DNA of 8,566 nt from CAVPGH01 sp046726955 (GTDB lineage: Bacteria; Acidobacteriota; Vicinamibacteria; Fen-336): contig JBKPBQ010000611.1 of the NCBI GenBank assembly GCA_046726955.1, positions 1 through 8,566 on the forward strand. Reading direction: 5' to 3'. Both the position numbers and the translations under genes were made by a program. Below the pieces are notes generated by a model. The model did no database searches and was not told where the DNA came from. It saw nothing but the letters and a program-made list of their open reading frames with translations. Positions 6,299 to 8,566 of this stretch are shown in pieces (the first letter of the stretch is position 1; each line of letters starts with the position of its first letter).

Positions 6299-6342
6299 CG
6301 AATGGCTGGCGAGAAAGTCGTGGGTTGGGCCATCATGCGCAC

Positions 6343-6348
6343 GGGAGG
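6343..6348 (+). promoter_or_regulatory. Ribosome binding site fixing the GTG start of mop
   Basis: GGGAGG with six bases to the GTG at 6355. No in-frame ATG lies nearby upstream in this frame, and the GTG gives the length and N terminus expected of molbindins, so this site decides the start. Confidence 0.7.
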
Positions 6349-6354
6349 CAATCC

Positions 6355-6564
6355 GTGAAACTCAGCGCCAGGAACGTGCTCAAGGGCGAGGTCATCGAGG
6401 TGGTCGGCGGCGTCACGACGGCCCGCGTCAAGATTGCGGTCGCGGGCGGTGCGGTGATCACTGCTTCGATCACCATGGAAGCCGTGAAGGAGCTCGACCT
6501 GAAGGCCGGCGACCACGCGAGCGCGATCATCAAGGCGTCGGACGTCATCGTCGGCAAGGAGTAG
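6355..6564 (+). CDS. mop: Molbindin (single TOBE/Mop-domain molybdate-binding protein)
   Basis: A 69-residue cytoplasmic protein made of one TOBE/Mop domain. It begins MKLSARNVLKG, the hallmark of molbindins (compare SARNQLKG in Clostridium Mop), continues with the GVTTARVKIAVAGG strand pair and closes with LDLKAGDHASAIIKASDVIVG, the typical KxGxxxxAxIKAtDVxxg ending. Molbindins assemble as hexamers that bind several molybdate or tungstate ions at subunit interfaces and buffer intracellular oxyanion. Length (68-70) is exactly that of the family. The start is GTG at 6355 with GGGAGG six bases upstream. No modABC transport or molybdenum-cofactor gene is in the window, so it stands alone here. 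It is divergent from the secreted Cys protein and 41 bp upstream of another Cys-rich gene on the same strand, with no visible terminator between. Confidence 0.93.
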   Translation: MKLSARNVLKGEVIEVVGGVTTARVKIAVAGGAVITASITMEAVKELDLKAGDHASAIIKASDVIVGKE

Positions 6565-6605
6565 TTCCCTCGATGCCGGCCCTTTTGATAGGCTGATCGC
6601 GAGCC

Positions 6606-6956
6606 ATGTTCCGGCGCCTCGCTCTGTCGCTGCTTCTGATGCATCCCTTGCTTGGGCTCGTGTCCTCGGTCCAGTGGCGGCACGACGCTGGCGGCGCACG
6701 CTCCTGCTGCCCGCCCCAGAAGTGCTGCTGTCGGCCGCCCGCGGGGATGCAGACCCGGGCCTCCCGTTGCCGGATTCAGGACGGCTGCGCTCGCGACGAG
6801 ATCGCCGCCGTCAGGTCGGCCGAGGAGGCCGTACTCCAGCAGAGCACCTGTCCAGACCCCGAGATGTCTCCCAGTGGGATCTGGCCCTCGAGGGCGCACA
6901 CGCCACGAGCGATGGCCAGCCTCCCGGAAACGCCCCCGCCCCGCTCGCTCGCTTGA
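6606..6956 (+). CDS. Small secreted Cys-rich protein next to a TonB-dependent receptor
   Basis: A 116-residue protein with an apparent signal peptide (MFRRLALSLLLMHPLLGLV, cleavage around 20-24). The mature part carries eight cysteines: 34, 35, 40, 41, 42, 55, 61 and 82, including a striking CC-x4-CCC cluster followed by single cysteines. The C-terminal ~35 residues are Pro/Ser/Arg-rich and look disordered. Grouped Cys pairs could bind soft metals such as copper or form disulfides; this is inference. No family is recognised. The ATG at 6606 has only a weak upstream purine stretch, so the start is moderately certain. It lies 41 bp after mop and 56 bp before the receptor on the same strand, so joint transcription is plausible. 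An overlapping longer forward frame (6652-7728) crosses the receptor start and is a shadow. Confidence 0.6.
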   Translation: MFRRLALSLLLMHPLLGLVSSVQWRHDAGGARSCCPPQKCCCRPPAGMQTRASRCRIQDGCARDEIAAVRSAEEAVLQQSTCPDPEMSPSGIWPSRAHTPRAMASLPETPPPRSLA

Positions 6957-7000
6957 GCTGAAGCGAGTCGTCGCGTCGGCGAATCGCCGCGTTCCTGGCC

Positions 7001-7007
7001 GGGGAGG
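7001..7007 (+). promoter_or_regulatory. Strong ribosome binding site of the receptor gene
   Basis: GGGGAGG with five bases to the ATG at 7013, in front of a good signal peptide. It sets the start of the TonB-dependent receptor. A small CGGCG-AAT-CGCCG hairpin (6977-6989) lies just upstream in the leader. Confidence 0.7.
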
Positions 7008-7012
7008 TGTCG

Positions 7013-8566
7013 ATGAAGCGAGCTATGTGGGTGGTGTGGCAGTTTGTGTTCCTGGCGCTCTGCTGCGCCCCCGTGGGGGCATCCGTGTTCGGCGACGTTC
7101 GGGGCTCCATCGTCGACCCTCAGGCGTTGCCCGTCAAAGGGGCGCGCGTGACGCTTCGAGGCCGGGCGTCGGAGTGGTCGAAGGCCACCGAGACGGACGA
7201 GAAGGGCGGGTTCGTCTTCCGTGCTGTGCCCCTGGGCGATTACCGCTTGGGCGTCGAGGCGCCAGGGTTCAGGCCAGTCGACGAAACCACGCGGGTCCTC
7301 TCCGACAGCGCCCCACCCCTCCGCATCGGGCTCTCCATCGCACCGATCGCCGCCACCGCCGAAGTCGTGGCGCCGGCGGGACCAGGATCGGACTCACCAA
7401 CTCCCGTTGCGCTGGTGGACCGGCAGGACATCGATCGCACGCCGGGTGCCGACCGGAGCAACAGCCTGGCCATGATCGTCAACGTCACGCCGGGTGCCTA
7501 CATGACCCACGACCAGCTTCACGTCCGGGGCGGCCACCAGGTGAGCTGGCTGGTGGACGGCGTGCCTGTGCCCAACACCAACATCTCGAGCAACGTCGGG
7601 CCGCAGTTCGACCCGAAGGACATCGATTTTCTCGAGGTTCAGCGCGGCGCCTACTCCGCGGAGTTCGGCGACCGCACCTACGGCGTCTTCAACGTCGTTC
7701 CCCGGACGGGCTTCGAGTACCACCGTGAAGCGGAGATCGTCGGAACGTATGGCACCTTCGGCCAGACCAACGATCAGATCCGGGCCGGCAGCCATTCGGA
7801 GCGCCTCGCCTACTACGTGAGCGTGAACGGCAATCGAAGCGATTACGGCCTCTCGACGCCCACGGCCGAGGTCCTGCACGACGAAGCCCGCGGGTTGGGC
7901 GGATTCGGCTCGCTCGTCTACAAGCTGAACGACGCCGACCAGCTTCGCGTCGTCGCCTCTGGCCGAGGCGACCGGTATGAGGTGCCGAACGACGCCGACG
8001 CTCAACAGGCCGGGATCGAGGACGTCCAGCAAGAGCGGGACGCCTTCGTGAACGCCTCCTGGGTGCACACGTCGGGGAACAGCTTGCTGACCGTCTCGCC
8101 CTTCTACCATTTCAACCGCGCGGACTACCTCGGCGCTGGCGGCGACGGAAGGACGATCCCCACCGACAAGCACGACTCCAGCTATGTCGGCAGCCAGATC
8201 GTCTTCAGCGAGCTGGCTGCCCGGCACCGGTTCAAGGCCGGGTTCTACGGGTTCTACCAGAGTGACCATGCCTCCTTCGGCTTGCAGTCCACCGACGGCA
8301 GTGGGCAGAGCCTCGAGCAGAGCCAGAGTCTCCACGGAGACCTGGAGGCCCTGTTCGTCGAGGACCAGTTCAAGCCTGCCGAATGGCTGACAGTGACGGG
8401 CGGAGTGCGGTACACCCATTTCGGCGGAACGGTCTCGGAGAACAACTGGAGCCCGCGCGTGGGGGCGTCCATCCGCATTCCGGGTGTCCGGTGGGTGGCC
8501 CGCGGTTTCTGGGGACGCTACTACCAAGCCCCCCCTCTACAGACCGTGTCGGGGCCGATCCTGGAT
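7013..8566 (+). CDS. TonB-dependent outer-membrane receptor with N-terminal carboxypeptidase-regulatory-like domain (3' end beyond window)
   Basis: The frame stays open from ATG 7013 to the last base, giving 518 residues of an incomplete receptor (full members are often 650-1,000). Domains: signal peptide (1-24, ending VGA-S), a CarboxypepD_reg beta-sandwich (about 26-110, with GDVRGSIVDPQALPVKGARV and the FRAVPLGDYRLGVEAPGF turn), a plug domain (about 130-240, with LHVRGGHQVSWLVDGVPV and IDFLEVQRGAYSAEFGDR), then outer-membrane barrel strands with alternating aromatic residues. It imports a ligand across the outer membrane using TonB/ExbBD energy; the ligand is unknown. The fused N-terminal domain is common in Acidobacteriota and Bacteroidota receptors. 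The plug has M164, H166, H170 and H175 close together, which could suit a metal, but this is speculative. It follows a Cys-rich secreted gene by 56 bp. The plus strand carries the only sensible protein here. Confidence 0.92.
   Translation, partial: MKRAMWVVWQFVFLALCCAPVGASVFGDVRGSIVDPQALPVKGARVTLRGRASEWSKATETDEKGGFVFRAVPLGDYRLGVEAPGFRPVDETTRVLSDSAPPLRIGLSIAPIAATAEVVAPAGPGSDSPTPVALVDRQDIDRTPGADRSNSLAMIVNVTPGAYMTHDQLHVRGGHQVSWLVDGVPVPNTNISSNVGPQFDPKDIDFLEVQRGAYSAEFGDRTYGVFNVVPRTGFEYHREAEIVGTYGTFGQTNDQIRAGSHSERLAYYVSVNGNRSDYGLSTPTAEVLHDEARGLGGFGSLVYKLNDADQLRVVASGRGDRYEVPNDADAQQAGIEDVQQERDAFVNASWVHTSGNSLLTVSPFYHFNRADYLGAGGDGRTIPTDKHDSSYVGSQIVFSELAARHRFKAGFYGFYQSDHASFGLQSTDGSGQSLEQSQSLHGDLEALFVEDQFKPAEWLTVTGGVRYTHFGGTVSENNWSPRVGASIRIPGVRWVARGFWGRYYQAPPLQTVSGPILD

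Noticed and set aside
6921..6935. LPETP near the C terminus of the 116-aa Cys-rich protein, resembling a sortase LPXTG signal
   Set aside because: The final residue is Pro, not Gly, and no hydrophobic segment or basic tail follows. The genome also appears Gram-negative.
7394..8527. 377-codon minus-strand open frame opposite the TonB receptor
   Set aside because: The plus strand reads as a continuous receptor with signal peptide, plug and barrel; the antisense product has no recognisable domain or start signals.
1..8566. CRISPR arrays, tRNA/rRNA genes, insertion sequences or phage genes
   Set aside because: No regularly spaced repeats, no tRNA-like cloverleaf, no transposase motif and no flanking inverted-repeat pair were seen on either strand.

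Overview
This is a GC-rich chromosomal segment from a Gram-negative bacterium. A TonB-dependent outer-membrane receptor with an N-terminal carboxypeptidase-regulatory-like domain, a periplasmic PBP4-type carboxypeptidase and a NarL/DesK-type two-component pair together suggest Acidobacteriota or a similar soil/sediment lineage. That phylum assignment is an inference from gene style; the window contains no rRNA or marker gene.

Layout. 1-161 has no recognisable gene but holds a strong hairpin. 162-437 (-) is a small charged helical protein. 645-3206 (+) is a compact three-gene unit: a multi-pass membrane protein, a HisKA_3 histidine kinase 13 bp later, and a NarL-type response regulator that overlaps the kinase by ATGA. 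Facing this unit, 3229-4224 (-) encodes an archaeal/eukaryotic-type flap endonuclease 1 (FEN1/XPG family). It is divergent from 4331-5902 (+), a PBP4-like D-Ala-D-Ala carboxypeptidase/endopeptidase. 5910-6230 (-) is a small secreted six-cysteine protein. Divergent from it, 6355-6564 (+) is a 69-aa molbindin (Mop). Then come 6606-6956 (+), a second small secreted Cys-rich protein, and 7013 to the window end (+), a TonB-dependent receptor truncated by the window edge.

How the genes may work together. The membrane protein, kinase and regulator probably form a signalling operon. The last three genes share a strand and may serve metal or oxyanion handling: molybdate binding by Mop, and a CC-x4-CCC secreted protein beside an outer-membrane receptor. 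That functional link is inferred only from adjacency and cysteine content.

The most notable item is the FEN1 homologue. It keeps every acidic active-site residue of archaeal FEN1 and the MGV amino terminus. Its C terminus ends in QRSLFP, close to the bacterial sliding-clamp (beta) binding consensus QL[SD]LF, where archaeal enzymes carry a PCNA (PIP) box. This looks like a horizontally acquired archaeal-type nuclease adapted to a bacterial clamp.
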